DNA of 64,000 bases from Nocardia rosealba (GTDB lineage: Bacteria > Actinomycetota > Actinomycetes > Mycobacteriales > Mycobacteriaceae): contig NZ_JAIWNA010000006.1 in assembly GCF_020216065.1 (NCBI RefSeq), positions 62,001 through 126,000 of the forward strand, written 5' to 3'. Positions 18,377-27,577 of the stretch are shown piece after piece; the first letter of the stretch is position 1, and each line of letters starts with the position of its first letter. The translations under genes were made by a program, and so were the position numbers. A model generated the notes under the pieces. It was not told the DNA's origin. It was given only the letters and a program-made list of their open reading frames with translations, and made no database searches.

Positions 18377-19822
18377 ATGCACTACGACAGTCTGTTCATC
18401 GGCGGCAAGTGGACCACCCCGGCCGGTAGTGACCGCATTCCCGTGGTCTCACCGGCCACCGAGGAGACCGTGGGCAGCGTGCCCGCGGTAACGAAGGACG
18501 ATGTCGACGCCGCGGTCGCCGCGGCGCGCGACGCCTTCGACAGCGGACCGTGGCCGAAGAAGGATCCACTGGAACGAGCCGAGGTGCTCGGCAAGGCCGC
18601 GCGGCTCATCGAGCAGCGTTCCCCGGAATTGCTCGCCGCACTCACGGCCGAGATGGGCGCAACTACGGTAGGCGCCTTGACATTCAACCAAATTCCCGCC
18701 GTGGCGGCGCTCGACGCGATAGTCTCGCTCGCTGAGACCTTCCCCTGGAACGAGACTCGGGTCGGCCCGTTCGGAACTACCCGTGTGTCAAGGGAACCGC
18801 GCGGTGTCGTCGCCGCTATTACCGCGTGGAATGTTCCGATGTTCCTCGCGGTGAACAAACTCGCGCCCGCATTGCTCGCCGGGTGCACCATTGTGCTCAA
18901 ACCGTCGCCACTCACCCCGCTCAGCGCGAATATCCTCGCCGATATCTTCACCGAGGCAGGCGTGCCGGACGGCGTGATCTCGGTACTGCCCGCCGAAGCC
19001 GAGGCGAGCGAATACCTCGCGGGTCATCCCGGCGTCGACAAGGTGACCTTCACCGGAAGTACCGCCGTCGGACGGAAACTCGCGGCCGTCGCGGGCGAAC
19101 AACTCAAAACCGTTTCGCTGGAATTGGGCGGTAAGTCGGCCGCCATCATCCTCGACGACGTCGACCTCGCCGCGAGCATTCCCGTGCTCGCCTTCTCCGG
19201 GCTGATGAACAGCGGCCAGGGTTGCGTCGCGCAGACCCGCATCCTCGCACCCCGCAGCCGCTACGAAGAGATCCTCGACGCGCTGGTCGCCCACGTGAGC
19301 ACCCTGAAGACCGGTGACCCGACCGACCCGTCGGTGCAGTTCGGCCCGCTCATCAGCGAGCGGCAGCGCGAGCGTGTGGAGGGCTACATCGCCAAGGGCA
19401 AGGCCGAGGGGGCACGGCTGGTCCTCGGCGGCGGCAGGCCCGAGGGGGTGGAGCGCGGCTGGTTCGTCGAGCCGACGATCTTCGCCGACGTGGACAACTC
19501 CAGCACCATCGCCCAGGAGGAGATCTTCGGGCCGGTGCTGTCGGTGATCCCCTACGACACCGAGGACGAGGCCGTCGCCATCGCCAACGACTCCGTGTAC
19601 GGCCTGGCAGGCTCGGTGTGGACCACCGACATCGAACGCGGCGCGAAGATCGCCGCACGGGTACGCACGGGCACCTACGCGATCAACTGGTACGCCTTCG
19701 ACCCCACCGCACCGTTCGGTGGGTACAAGAGTTCCGGCATCGGCCGCGAGAACGGGCCCGAGGGCCTGGACGCCTTCTGCGAGCAGAAGTCGGTGCTGAT
19801 GCCGATGGGCTGGACCGGTTAG
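18377..19822 (+). CDS. NAD(P)-dependent aldehyde dehydrogenase
   Basis: A 481-residue ALDH-superfamily enzyme oxidising an aldehyde to its acid. The catalytic general base is Glu249 in VSLELGGKS and the nucleophile is Cys283 in NSGQGCVAQ. The Rossmann coenzyme motif FTGSTAVGRK and the C-terminal EEIFGPVLSVIPY are intact, so it should be active. Length is standard. Rv0223c (ALDH) is recalled at the same position beside the methyltransferase, so it belongs to the conserved backbone. The substrate is not predictable. It is preceded by a 211-base AT-richer intergenic region probably holding divergent promoters. Confidence 0.92.
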   Translation: MHYDSLFIGGKWTTPAGSDRIPVVSPATEETVGSVPAVTKDDVDAAVAAARDAFDSGPWPKKDPLERAEVLGKAARLIEQRSPELLAALTAEMGATTVGALTFNQIPAVAALDAIVSLAETFPWNETRVGPFGTTRVSREPRGVVAAITAWNVPMFLAVNKLAPALLAGCTIVLKPSPLTPLSANILADIFTEAGVPDGVISVLPAEAEASEYLAGHPGVDKVTFTGSTAVGRKLAAVAGEQLKTVSLELGGKSAAIILDDVDLAASIPVLAFSGLMNSGQGCVAQTRILAPRSRYEEILDALVAHVSTLKTGDPTDPSVQFGPLISERQRERVEGYIAKGKAEGARLVLGGGRPEGVERGWFVEPTIFADVDNSSTIAQEEIFGPVLSVIPYDTEDEAVAIANDSVYGLAGSVWTTDIERGAKIAARVRTGTYAINWYAFDPTAPFGGYKSSGIGRENGPEGLDAFCEQKSVLMPMGWTG

Positions 19823-19998
19823 TCCTCCGGCATCGCTACCCGCAGCACCGGCTGGGCCCGTACCTCACCGTTGGCGGGCAGGTCGACCACGTCGACGCGC
19901 CATCCGGGTGGCAGGACTCGCTGCAGGCGACCTGCCACCCGGTGCAGTGGCGTGCTCGAGCAGGTGTCGTCCTCCGGGCGGGTCACCAGATCGGTCAT
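19819..19998 (-). CDS. Small hypothetical protein, 59 residues
   Basis: A 59-residue reading frame starting MTDLVTRPEDDTCSSTPLHR and ending RVAMPED, with a hydrophobic middle (LPPGWRVDVVDLPANG). GAGAGGTGG precedes the ATG by about 8 bases. The stop overlaps the aldehyde dehydrogenase stop by four bases, a common tail-to-tail arrangement. I do not recognise the family; coding character (third-position GC, no gaps) supports a real gene, but it could be spurious. Confidence 0.5.
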   Translation of the reverse strand: MTDLVTRPEDDTCSSTPLHRVAGRLQRVLPPGWRVDVVDLPANGEVRAQPVLRVAMPED

Positions 19999-20200
19999 GC
20001 GTCAACCACCTCTCAGCGTCGATCTCAACGGAGTTTGCTCGGGGGATGGTGCGACGTTCACAGAAACCTGACTGGGAATATAGGTGACGGCGATTCCCTT
20101 GCCCCAGCGACTCTCTGTCATCGAAATAGATACCCGAAATTCACACGGGGGAATCGTCTTATTTTGTGCCCGAAAGGAAACTCCGCGTCGGGAAAGTGGG

Positions 20201-21151
20201 TCACTGACGCAATGAACGTCGATATGCGGACGGGGTAAGCCCGGTGGCCGCCCGTAAGTGCTCGCGCAGGGCCGTCACACTTCCGAAGCCCGATCGCTGG
20301 GCAACCGTCTCCACGGTGAACGTCGTTCGCTCGAGCAGTTCCCTGGCCCGTCCGAGCCGTTGCGCGTCGAGCCAGGCACGCGGTGTGGTGCCGACCTCGG
20401 CCTTGAAGCGGCGGATGAAAGTCCGTTCGCTCATCAGCGCGTGCGCGGCCAGCGCGGAGACATCCACCGCGCTCTCGGGATCAGCCGCTGCCCAATCGAG
20501 CGTGGCCGCCAGACCACCGTGCGCTGCGACGCGGGCCATCGGCCGCGGAATGTACTGCGCCTGACCACCTTCGCGGTGCGGCGGCACCACATTCCAGCGG
20601 GCGAGGTCGGCGGCGGCCGCGGCACCGAGTTCGCGGCGGACGATGTGCAGGCACAGATCCAATCCGGCGGACAGGCCCGCCGAGGTCAGAATGTCGCCGT
20701 CGTCGACGTAAAGGGCGGTGGGATCGAGTTTCACGGCCGGGTACAGCTGGGCGAATTCGTCGCAGTAGCCCCAGTGGGTGGTGGCCGGGCGGCGGTCGAG
20801 CAGCCCGGCCTCGGCCAGGATGAAGGCGCCGACACAGATACTGGCGATCGTGGCGCCGCGGGCGGCGGCCGCGCGCAAGGCGTCGAGTACCGGTTGCGGG
20901 GTCGGCATGGTCGGCAGGCCGATACCGGGGACCACGATCAGATCGGCGTCGGCGAGCAGCTCGAGGCCGTGCTCCACCCGCAGCTCGAAGCCGTTCGGCG
21001 TCCACACCGGGCCGGGACGCACACCGCAGGTGCGCATGTCGAAGCCGGCAGGCTCGCCGGTTCGGCCAGGTCCGTGGCGGAAGATCTGGACCACGCAGGC
21101 GAGGTCGTAGGTCATCACGCCGTCCAGGGCGAGTGCGGCCACCGAGATCAC
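20201..21151 (-). CDS. GlxA-type transcriptional regulator (DJ-1/PfpI domain + AraC HTH)
   Basis: From GTG 21151 this is 316 residues. The N-terminal DJ-1/PfpI domain (about 5-190) contains the nucleophile-elbow Cys in SICVGAFILAEAG. The C-terminal AraC double helix-turn-helix (about 215-315) has MSERTFIRRFKAEVGTTPRAW and a final AATGLTPSAYRR. Such proteins usually sense small metabolites and regulate adjacent catabolic genes. The divergent HD gene starts 101 bases away. Upstream codons to 21514 lack family similarity, so the GTG is preferred. A TGGCA-N4-TGCCA dyad lies in the divergent region. Confidence 0.87.
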   Translation of the reverse strand: MISVAALALDGVMTYDLACVVQIFRHGPGRTGEPAGFDMRTCGVRPGPVWTPNGFELRVEHGLELLADADLIVVPGIGLPTMPTPQPVLDALRAAAARGATIASICVGAFILAEAGLLDRRPATTHWGYCDEFAQLYPAVKLDPTALYVDDGDILTSAGLSAGLDLCLHIVRRELGAAAAADLARWNVVPPHREGGQAQYIPRPMARVAAHGGLAATLDWAAADPESAVDVSALAAHALMSERTFIRRFKAEVGTTPRAWLDAQRLGRARELLERTTFTVETVAQRSGFGSVTALREHLRAATGLTPSAYRRSLRQ

Positions 21152-21182
21152 TCCACGAGTTTGGCACGAATCCGGGCAGTGC

Positions 21183-21196
21183 TGGCATGTCTGCCA
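21183..21196. promoter_or_regulatory. TGGCA-N4-TGCCA dyad in the divergent promoter region
   Basis: TGGCA (21183-21187) and TGCCA (21192-21196) are perfect inverted arms with a 4-base spacer, lying between the GlxA-type regulator and the HD gene. It is a plausible operator for the regulator, but AraC-type sites are often direct repeats, so this is tentative. Confidence 0.35.
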
Positions 21197-21251
21197 CTCG
21201 TTCCGTCGGTCCGGTCCGGCTTTGCTTGACGTAAGCGACAAGGGAGATCTG

Positions 21252-21998
21252 ATGACGAATCCGGCAGGCGTCGACTGGACCTGGGCACAGCGCACCGGCG
21301 GAAACCTCACCGCGGCGCAGCGCCGGCGGCTGTTGACCGTACTCGCGCGCACCGTGCCGAAATTCGTGCCGGGACGGCTGCGCCTGGCACTCGGCCTGCG
21401 CGGCACCGGACGCGTCGACGACGTGCGCCTCCCGGACACCCGGCTCGCCAGAGAGGCGGAACTGCTTGCGCGCGAACAGCTTTCGGACGCATTGCTCGCG
21501 CATTCGTTCCGCACCTACTTCTTCGGTCGCGCCCTCGCCGACCTCGACGGCGCCGAGTACGACGAGGAAATCGCCTACGTCTCCTGCCTGCTGCACGACA
21601 TCGCCCTCGAAACCCCGACGCCTGGACGGTGTTTCGCGGTGGTCGGCGGGGAGAGCGCGGTCGGCCTCGCGCAGCGCCACGGCGCCTCCGCCGAACGGGC
21701 CGCGATCATCGGTGCGGCCATCGCCGCGCATCTCACCCCTGGCATCGCGGCGGATCTCGGCGACCCGGGTGGTTTCGTCTCCGCGGGCGCGTCGGTGGAC
21801 GTGCTCGGCGACCGGCTGGCCGACCTCGATCCCCGATGGGTCGGCGAACTGCTCGCCCGGCACCCGCGTCACCAGCTGAAGAAGCACCTCGCCGCGGTGT
21901 TCGCCGCCGAGGCCGCCGCGGTCCCCGAAGGGCGGGTGGCCTGGCTGACGTCGACCGGATTCACCCAGTTCGTCAGGTTCGCGCCTTTCCCCGAATAG
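21252..21998 (+). CDS. HD-domain metal-dependent hydrolase-like protein
   Basis: A 248-residue protein with an HD-superfamily core: the first His in DALLAHSFRTYFF and the metal-ligand pair HD in YVSCLLHDIALE, followed by a helical region and IAAHLTP that could supply further ligands. HD proteins of this layout resemble cyanamide-hydratase-like or phosphohydrolase enzymes acting on small molecules. AGGGAG lies 6 bases before ATG 21252. It is divergent from a GlxA-type regulator, suggesting inducible expression. A strong hairpin terminator follows. The substrate is unknown. Confidence 0.78.
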   Translation: MTNPAGVDWTWAQRTGGNLTAAQRRRLLTVLARTVPKFVPGRLRLALGLRGTGRVDDVRLPDTRLAREAELLAREQLSDALLAHSFRTYFFGRALADLDGAEYDEEIAYVSCLLHDIALETPTPGRCFAVVGGESAVGLAQRHGASAERAAIIGAAIAAHLTPGIAADLGDPGGFVSAGASVDVLGDRLADLDPRWVGELLARHPRHQLKKHLAAVFAAEAAAVPEGRVAWLTSTGFTQFVRFAPFPE

Positions 21999-22003
21999 AA
22001 CGA

Positions 22004-22036
22004 AACCGCCCGCACCGGAGATCGGTGCGGGCGGTT
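22004..22036. terminator. Bidirectional hairpin terminator
   Basis: A perfect 14-bp GC-rich stem (22004-22017 with 22023-22036) and a 5-base loop lie between the convergent HD-protein and PEP carboxykinase genes. A short A/T-containing flank on each side supports bidirectional use. Confidence 0.85.
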
Positions 22037-22050
22037 GGTTGTTCGGGGGA

Positions 22051-23880
22051 TCAGCCGAGGCGCTGCTTGAGGGCCTCGAACTCGTCGCGGACACCCGAGG
22101 GGAGGCGGTCGCCGATGAACTCGAACCATTCCTCGATCGACGGGATCTCCTGGCGCCACTCGTCGGTGTTCACCGCGAGGGCCTCGTCGACGTCGGCCGG
22201 GTCGACATCGAGGCCGTCCAGGTCGAGGTCGGCGGCCGTGGGGACGTGGCCGACGGGGGTGGACGACGCACCGGTCGAACCCTCGATGCGGCCGACGATC
22301 CACTCCAGCACGCGGGAGTTCTCACCGAATCCGGGCCACAGGAAGCGGCCGTCGGCGCCACGACGGAACCAGTTGACGTAGAAGATCTTCGGCAGCTTGG
22401 TCGAGTCGGCGTTCTTGCCCAGCTCGATCCAGTGGTCGAGGTAGTCGCCCACGTGGTAGCCGAGGAACGGCAGCATCGCCATCGGGTCGCGGCGGACGGT
22501 GCCCACCTGGCCCTCGGCGGCGGCGGTCTGCTCCGAGCCCATGGTCGCGCCCATGAACACGCCGTGCTCCCAGCCGAACGACTCGGTCACCAGCGGGACG
22601 GTGGTCTTGCGGCGACCGCCGAACAGGATGGCCGAGATCGGCACGCCCTGCGGGTCGTCCCACTCGGGGGCCAGGATCGGGCACTGCGACATCGGGGTGC
22701 AGTAGCGCGAGTTCGGGTGCGCGGCGTGCGTGCTGGACTCGGGGGTCCAGTCGTTGCCCTTCCAGTCGATGAGGTGCTGCGGGTCGCCTTCCAGGCCCTC
22801 CCACCACACATCGTTGTCGTCGGTCTGGGCGACGTTGGTGTAGACGGTGTTGCCCGCGTCGATGGTTGCCATCGCGTTGGGGTTGGAGCTGTGGTTGGTG
22901 CCCGGCGCCACGCCGAAGAAACCGAACTCCGGGTTCACCGCGTAGAGGCGGCCGTCCTTGCCGAAACGCATCCAGGCGATGTCGTCGCCGAGGGTCTCCG
23001 CGCGCCAGCCGGGAATGGTCGGCTGGATCATCGCCAGGTTGGTCTTACCGCAGGCGCTGGGGAACGCGGCGGCGATGTAGTAGGCCTTGTTCTCGGGCGA
23101 GATCAGCTTGAGGATCAGCATGTGCTCGGCCAGCCAGCCCTCGTCGTGGGCCATCGCCGAGGCGATGCGCAGCGAGTAGCACTTCTTGCCGAGCAGGGCG
23201 TTGCCGCCGTAGCCCGAGCCGTAGGACCAGATCTCGCGGTCCTCGGGGAAGTGGGTGATGTACTTGGTGTCGCTGCACGGCCACGGCACGTCGGCCTGGC
23301 CCTCGGCCAGCGGAGCGCCGACCGAATGCAGCGCCTTCACGAACGGACGGTCGGTGCCGAGCTTGTCCAGCGCCGCCTGGCCCATCCGGGTCATCACGCG
23401 CATCGAGACCACCACGTACTCGGAGTCGGTGATCTCCACGCCCAGCTTGGGGTCCTCGGCGCCGAGCGGGCCCATGCAGAACGGCACCACGTACATGGTG
23501 CGGCCCTTCATCGAGCCGCGGTACAGCTCGGTCATGGTGGCGCGCATCTCGGCGGGGTCGACCCAGTTGTTGGTCGGGCCCGCGTCGGCCTCGGTCTTGG
23601 AGCAGATGTAGGTGCGCGATTCCACGCGGGCCACATCGGAGGGGTCGGACAGGGCGAGGAAGGAGTTCGGTTTCTTCTTCTCGTCGAGCTTCTTGAAGGT
23701 GCCCGCTTCGACCAGCTGCGTGGTCAGGCGATCCCATTCCGCGTCGGAGCCGTCGGCCCAGACAACGCGGTCAGGCTGAGTGAGCTCTGCGACTTCCTGT
23801 ACCCAGGCGAGCAGTTCACTGTGCTCGGTCGGCGCGGTGCCGTCGGATCCACGAAGACCAGGAATGGTCGCTGAGGTCAT
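22051..23880 (-). CDS. pckG: Phosphoenolpyruvate carboxykinase (GTP)
   Basis: A 609-residue GTP-type PEPCK interconverting oxaloacetate and PEP, the entry step of gluconeogenesis. Signatures include the P-loop/active Cys region [13 protein letters not shown] (about residue 275), [20 protein letters not shown] for nucleotide and metal binding, and [17 protein letters not shown] near the C-terminus. ATG 23880 is preceded by AGGAGAG; the frame upstream to 23952 is not family-like. Length is nearly that of mycobacterial PckA (recalled as Rv0211). Essential in related pathogens for growth on lipids. It is monocistronic, ending at a terminator. Confidence 0.95.
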   Translation of the reverse strand: MTSATIPGLRGSDGTAPTEHSELLAWVQEVAELTQPDRVVWADGSDAEWDRLTTQLVEAGTFKKLDEKKKPNSFLALSDPSDVARVESRTYICSKTEADAGPTNNWVDPAEMRATMTELYRGSMKGRTMYVVPFCMGPLGAEDPKLGVEITDSEYVVVSMRVMTRMGQAALDKLGTDRPFVKALHSVGAPLAEGQADVPWPCSDTKYITHFPEDREIWSYGSGYGGNALLGKKCYSLRIASAMAHDEGWLAEHMLILKLISPENKAYYIAAAFPSACGKTNLAMIQPTIPGWRAETLGDDIAWMRFGKDGRLYAVNPEFGFFGVAPGTNHSSNPNAMATIDAGNTVYTNVAQTDDNDVWWEGLEGDPQHLIDWKGNDWTPESSTHAAHPNSRYCTPMSQCPILAPEWDDPQGVPISAILFGGRRKTTVPLVTESFGWEHGVFMGATMGSEQTAAAEGQVGTVRRDPMAMLPFLGYHVGDYLDHWIELGKNADSTKLPKIFYVNWFRRGADGRFLWPGFGENSRVLEWIVGRIEGSTGASSTPVGHVPTAADLDLDGLDVDPADVDEALAVNTDEWRQEIPSIEEWFEFIGDRLPSGVRDEFEALKQRLG

Positions 23881-24120
23881 GAAAACTCTCCTGAGATGGG
23901 CGGGGGCGCCACCGTGGCGGGAAGACGTCCGGCAGCGAACCAGCCACCGCACAACCCCAATGGACGGCGTACAGGGCCGTACACGGACGGAGGCCGCGCA
24001 TCGACTGGCACGGAGCAGGACGCCCAGGTTCCTGCTTAAAGGTTAACGCGATATGACGATCGATAAGGAATCGGGTTCGCCCAACCTAGTACCCATCGGC
24101 GGGTGGACCAATCGTTCTCG

Positions 24121-25566
24121 TCACACCTTGTCGAGTGTCTCGATATCGCGTTCGCAGGCGGAAAGTTGTGCAGGCTGCTCGGCGGCGAGGCGCCGGACGA
24201 GCGTGTCGAGCTCGGCGATACGCCGGTCCACAGCCACCGCGCGGGCTGTGGATTCGCGGACGACATGTTCGGCCAGCTCCGCCTCCACGTCCACCAGGAC
24301 TGCCGCGACACGCTGCTCGAGCTGGGCTTTCACATTAACCAGCGCCTCCGACACCCACTGCGACATGTGACTGCGTTCGGCCAGTTGCCCGCGCGCACGC
24401 ACCACCCATGCCGCCGCACCGGCACCGAGCAGCAACGCCACCGGCACGCTCGCCACATCGAGCGTCGGCACCAGCGACAGCGGCGCGACGATCAACCGGC
24501 CTAGACCGACACCGGCCGACGCGCCGAGCGCGATCACCAGGTGATCTTCGACACCACGGTGCCTCGGCGTGGGTTCCGGACCCACTCGGGGCGCCGCGTC
24601 GTAGCGGCGCTGGGCGGGTGCGGCGGTGCCGACACGCCGCGCGGTCTCGAGTACGCGCTCGTCGATGACGGCGTCGACCGCGGCCGACAGTTCACCGGCG
24701 GCCTGCTGCAAGCGCTCGGGGTAGGCGCGCAGTTCGGTGCGGTCGCAGCGGTCGAGTTCGGCGCGTGAGCGCATGTGCAGGGCCCGGACCATGGCCCCGA
24801 CCTCGGTCGACAGGTCGACGCGGGCCAGCTGCACCTGGCTGCGCACCGCTGCCAGACCGGTCTGGCGGCCGCCGTCGCGCTCGGCGAGCAGGGCGACCCG
24901 CTCCTCCCTGATGCGTGCGGTCTCGGTGCCCGCGCGCAGTGCCGCGATCTGCTCGGCGATGCGCGCCCTGGTGTCGGCGAGCACGCGGGCGAGCACGGCG
25001 GCACGGCGTCGGGCGCCGTCGACCGGGGTCTGCGCGGTGGCCGCGGCGAGGGCGGCGTGCAGGGCGCCGAGACCGGAGCGGTCGAGCAGGGCGGAGTCGT
25101 CGGCGGCGCGGGCGGCGGCGGCCAGCCGGGCCGAGAGGGCGAGAATGTCGAGGTCGTCGCTGCCGCGGGCGGCGAGCAGGGCGAGGCTGCGTTCGCGCAT
25201 CGCACGCCAGTCCTGGTAGGCGTGGAAGCCGTTCATGGCGAGCAGGATCGGGGCGCCCGCGCCGCGCAGGCGGTCGATGAGGGCGAGCAGGTCGGCACCG
25301 ATCACGCTGCCCGCGTCGAACAGGATCAGGGCCGGGGCGGGTTCGGTGGTCGGGGTGGCCGGGTCGATCAGGTCGATGCGCGGTTCGAAGCGGGCCAGTT
25401 CGGTGCGCAGCAGGGTGGTGTTGGCGTCGTCGGGGGCGTAGAACAGCACGCTCGCGGCGGCGCCGGAACCGGCCATCGCCCGCAGCAGCGCCTTACCCTG
25501 CGGATTCCATCGTTCGATGACGGCGTCGACGTCGGCGGGCAGTGCGGCCTCGTCAGAGTCCGGCAC
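24121..25566 (-). CDS. Dynamin-like membrane protein, GTPase-degenerate partner
   Basis: A 481-residue protein. The N-terminal region (about 1-130) has a GTPase-like arrangement (VLFYAPDDANTTLLR, PALILFDAGS, ILLAMNGFHAYQDW), but the P-loop and NKxD signatures are not intact. Long Ala/Arg/Glu helices follow (about 150-330), then a hydrophobic hairpin (about 342-395) and a coiled-coil C-terminus, the layout of bacterial dynamin-like proteins. The 5' end overlaps the upstream GTPase gene by 14 bases, so the two are probably cotranslated partners. It sits between pckG and trmB, as recalled for Rv0210. Function is inferred from architecture only. Confidence 0.65.
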   Translation of the reverse strand: MPDSDEAALPADVDAVIERWNPQGKALLRAMAGSGAAASVLFYAPDDANTTLLRTELARFEPRIDLIDPATPTTEPAPALILFDAGSVIGADLLALIDRLRGAGAPILLAMNGFHAYQDWRAMRERSLALLAARGSDDLDILALSARLAAAARAADDSALLDRSGLGALHAALAAATAQTPVDGARRRAAVLARVLADTRARIAEQIAALRAGTETARIREERVALLAERDGGRQTGLAAVRSQVQLARVDLSTEVGAMVRALHMRSRAELDRCDRTELRAYPERLQQAAGELSAAVDAVIDERVLETARRVGTAAPAQRRYDAAPRVGPEPTPRHRGVEDHLVIALGASAGVGLGRLIVAPLSLVPTLDVASVPVALLLGAGAAAWVVRARGQLAERSHMSQWVSEALVNVKAQLEQRVAAVLVDVEAELAEHVVRESTARAVAVDRRIAELDTLVRRLAAEQPAQLSACERDIETLDKV

Positions 25567-26662
25567 TGCTCATCCGCTCCCAGGCTCTGATGTACCCGTT
25601 GTGGACGCGCAGCGCGGCGCGGCGGGCGGCGGGCGGCATATCGCTCGACACCACAGCCCGCCAGCGGGTGGCGCGCGAGAGCGCCTCGTCGGCGTCGCCG
25701 GGCGCGGGCGAGGGATATCCGGCGGCCAGGTGGGCGACCTGCGGGCAGGCCAGACCGGCGCACAGACCGATCCACAAGGCCTCGTCACCGGCCAGGTACT
25801 GCTCGATCAGCGCGCGGGCGCGCCCGCCGTCGCCGGGGACGGCGCGCGCGGCCAGCCGGACCAGCTCGTCGAGCAGTTCGCCCCCGCGCACGGCTTCGAC
25901 CTGCTCGTAGCGGCGGTGGACCAGCCGGTGCAACGGGTCGATGCCGCCTGCGGAGTGCAGGATCTGGATCAGCGCGGCGGAGGTGAGATCCGGGTCGGCG
26001 CGCAGCGCGGTGAGCGCGCAGTCCACGCCGTAGAGGTCCCAGTTCTCGATGAGGCGCCTGCGGGCGTCCTGATCGGAACCGGCACCGATGAACAGGTCGG
26101 CGGCCAGCACCGACGGCACATCCGGGCCGACGGCGAGCCTGCGCAGATCGCTGAGATCAGCCGCGTCGACACTGCCCGCGCGGGTGCGCGCCGCCAGCGA
26201 GGCGACCACCGGAACCACCGGCAAGCGCAGCTCACGGGCGAACCGGTCGGCGGCGGCCACGGCGTCGCCCCAGCGCGAACCCATCGCGTCGGCCTTGTTC
26301 AACACCACGATGCTGCGGTCCCTCGGCAGCGTTTCCAGTACCCGCAGATCGGCCGCCTGTGGCGCGCCTGCCAGCACATACACCACCAGATCACCGTCGA
26401 GCACCGGATCGGGCAGCTCGGGCTGGTCGACCGGGTCGGTCTCCTGCGCGGACAGCAGTGCCAGCGCCGCGAGGACGGTGGTCCGGCCGCTGAGCGCACG
26501 CCCCGCCACCTGGATCCGCAGCGGCCTGCGTCTGCGGTGTACTGCCTCGACGAGCCGCTCGGCGATCACCGGGTCGGTTCCCCCACCTGCGCCGAGGTCC
26601 GAGATCAGCTGATCGAGCTGGTCGGACGGCCGTGTCTGTGCGGTCATGGTCCCTGTCGGCAT
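25553..26662 (-). CDS. GTPase-like protein with degenerate P-loop, dynamin-like partner
   Basis: A 369-residue protein with a GTPase core: a G1-like GRALSGRTT at residues 54-62 (Arg where the P-loop normally has Lys), a G3-region aspartate in VLDGDLVVYVLAG, and an intact G4 NKAD at 122-125. The C-terminal half is helical. It overlaps the downstream membrane-hairpin gene by 14 bases. ATG 26662 has AAGGGGG about 9 bases upstream; a second start at 26647 is possible. Recalled as Rv0209. Together the pair looks like a split bacterial dynamin-like system for membrane remodelling. Confidence 0.65.
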   Translation of the reverse strand: MPTGTMTAQTRPSDQLDQLISDLGAGGGTDPVIAERLVEAVHRRRRPLRIQVAGRALSGRTTVLAALALLSAQETDPVDQPELPDPVLDGDLVVYVLAGAPQAADLRVLETLPRDRSIVVLNKADAMGSRWGDAVAAADRFARELRLPVVPVVASLAARTRAGSVDAADLSDLRRLAVGPDVPSVLAADLFIGAGSDQDARRRLIENWDLYGVDCALTALRADPDLTSAALIQILHSAGGIDPLHRLVHRRYEQVEAVRGGELLDELVRLAARAVPGDGGRARALIEQYLAGDEALWIGLCAGLACPQVAHLAAGYPSPAPGDADEALSRATRWRAVVSSDMPPAARRAALRVHNGYIRAWERMSSAGL

Positions 26663-26743
26663 TTGCGCGCACCCCCTTTTCGGAGGGCATTCTGTCAGAT
26701 CCGGCGTGAGGCGGCTGCGACGTAACTCGGCGCATGCTGGACA

Positions 26744-27577
26744 ATGGACGACGTGAACGACGCCGCCAACCACCCTGTCGAGTCGGTTCCCGGGCCGCCG
26801 TCCACTGCCCCGGAGCACTTGAAGCTCTCGGAGATGCCGAACGAAGCGGGCCGCCGCTCGACCACCGGATCCCGGCTCTACCCCCGCGTGACGAGCTTCC
26901 GCTCGCGCCGAGGGGCATTGACGCCCAACCAGCAGGCCTCCTGGGAACGTACGTGGCCGGTGATCGGCCGGGACGTGTCCAACGAGCCCATCGACGCCGA
27001 CGCCTGGTTCGGACGAAGCGCCCCGCTGGTCATCGAGATCGGTTGCGGAACCGGCACCGCCACGGCCGCCATGGCCAAGGCCGAGCCGCACCTCAACCTC
27101 ATCGGCATCGAGGTGTACAAACCGGGTCTGGCCCAGCTGGTGCAGCAGGTGGAACGCGAGGAGATCGGCAATATCCGGTTGCTGCGCGGTGACGCCGTCG
27201 ACGTGCTGGAGAACATGGTTGCCCCGGAATCGCTGACCGGTGTGCGGGTGTTCTTCCCCGACCCGTGGCCCAAGGCCCGCCACCACAAGCGCCGGCTGCT
27301 GCAGGCGCCGACCTTCGCGCTGATCGCGAGCAGGCTGCAGCCGGGCGGTGTGCTGCACGTGGCGACCGACCACGCCGACTACGCCGAACACATTCTCGAA
27401 GTAGGCTCACAGGAACCGCTGCTCACCGGCCTGAACGACACCACAGGTGGCGACAGCGCGGCCAACCGCGACACCGCGCCGATCGGTTTCGACCGGCCGG
27501 TCACCAAGTTCGAGGGCAAAGGCCTGCGTGCCGGAAGCGTCATCAACGAGTTCATATGGGGGAAGATCGAGAGATGA
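26744..27577 (+). CDS. trmB: tRNA (guanine-46-N7)-methyltransferase TrmB
   Basis: A 277-residue TrmB, making m7G at position 46 of tRNA variable loops with SAM. The SAM motif I is VIEIGCGTGTATAAM (about residues 97-111), and the catalytic tail motif FFPDPWPKARHHKRRL (about 169-184) is diagnostic. The N-terminal roughly 60 residues are a poorly conserved leader (MDDVNDAANHP). Its stop overlaps the next gene by four bases (ATGA), so trmB, the NYN gene and mmpL3 form one operon, as recalled for Rv0208c-Rv0206c. Divergent from the GTPase gene. Confidence 0.94.
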   Translation: MDDVNDAANHPVESVPGPPSTAPEHLKLSEMPNEAGRRSTTGSRLYPRVTSFRSRRGALTPNQQASWERTWPVIGRDVSNEPIDADAWFGRSAPLVIEIGCGTGTATAAMAKAEPHLNLIGIEVYKPGLAQLVQQVEREEIGNIRLLRGDAVDVLENMVAPESLTGVRVFFPDPWPKARHHKRRLLQAPTFALIASRLQPGGVLHVATDHADYAEHILEVGSQEPLLTGLNDTTGGDSAANRDTAPIGFDRPVTKFEGKGLRAGSVINEFIWGKIER

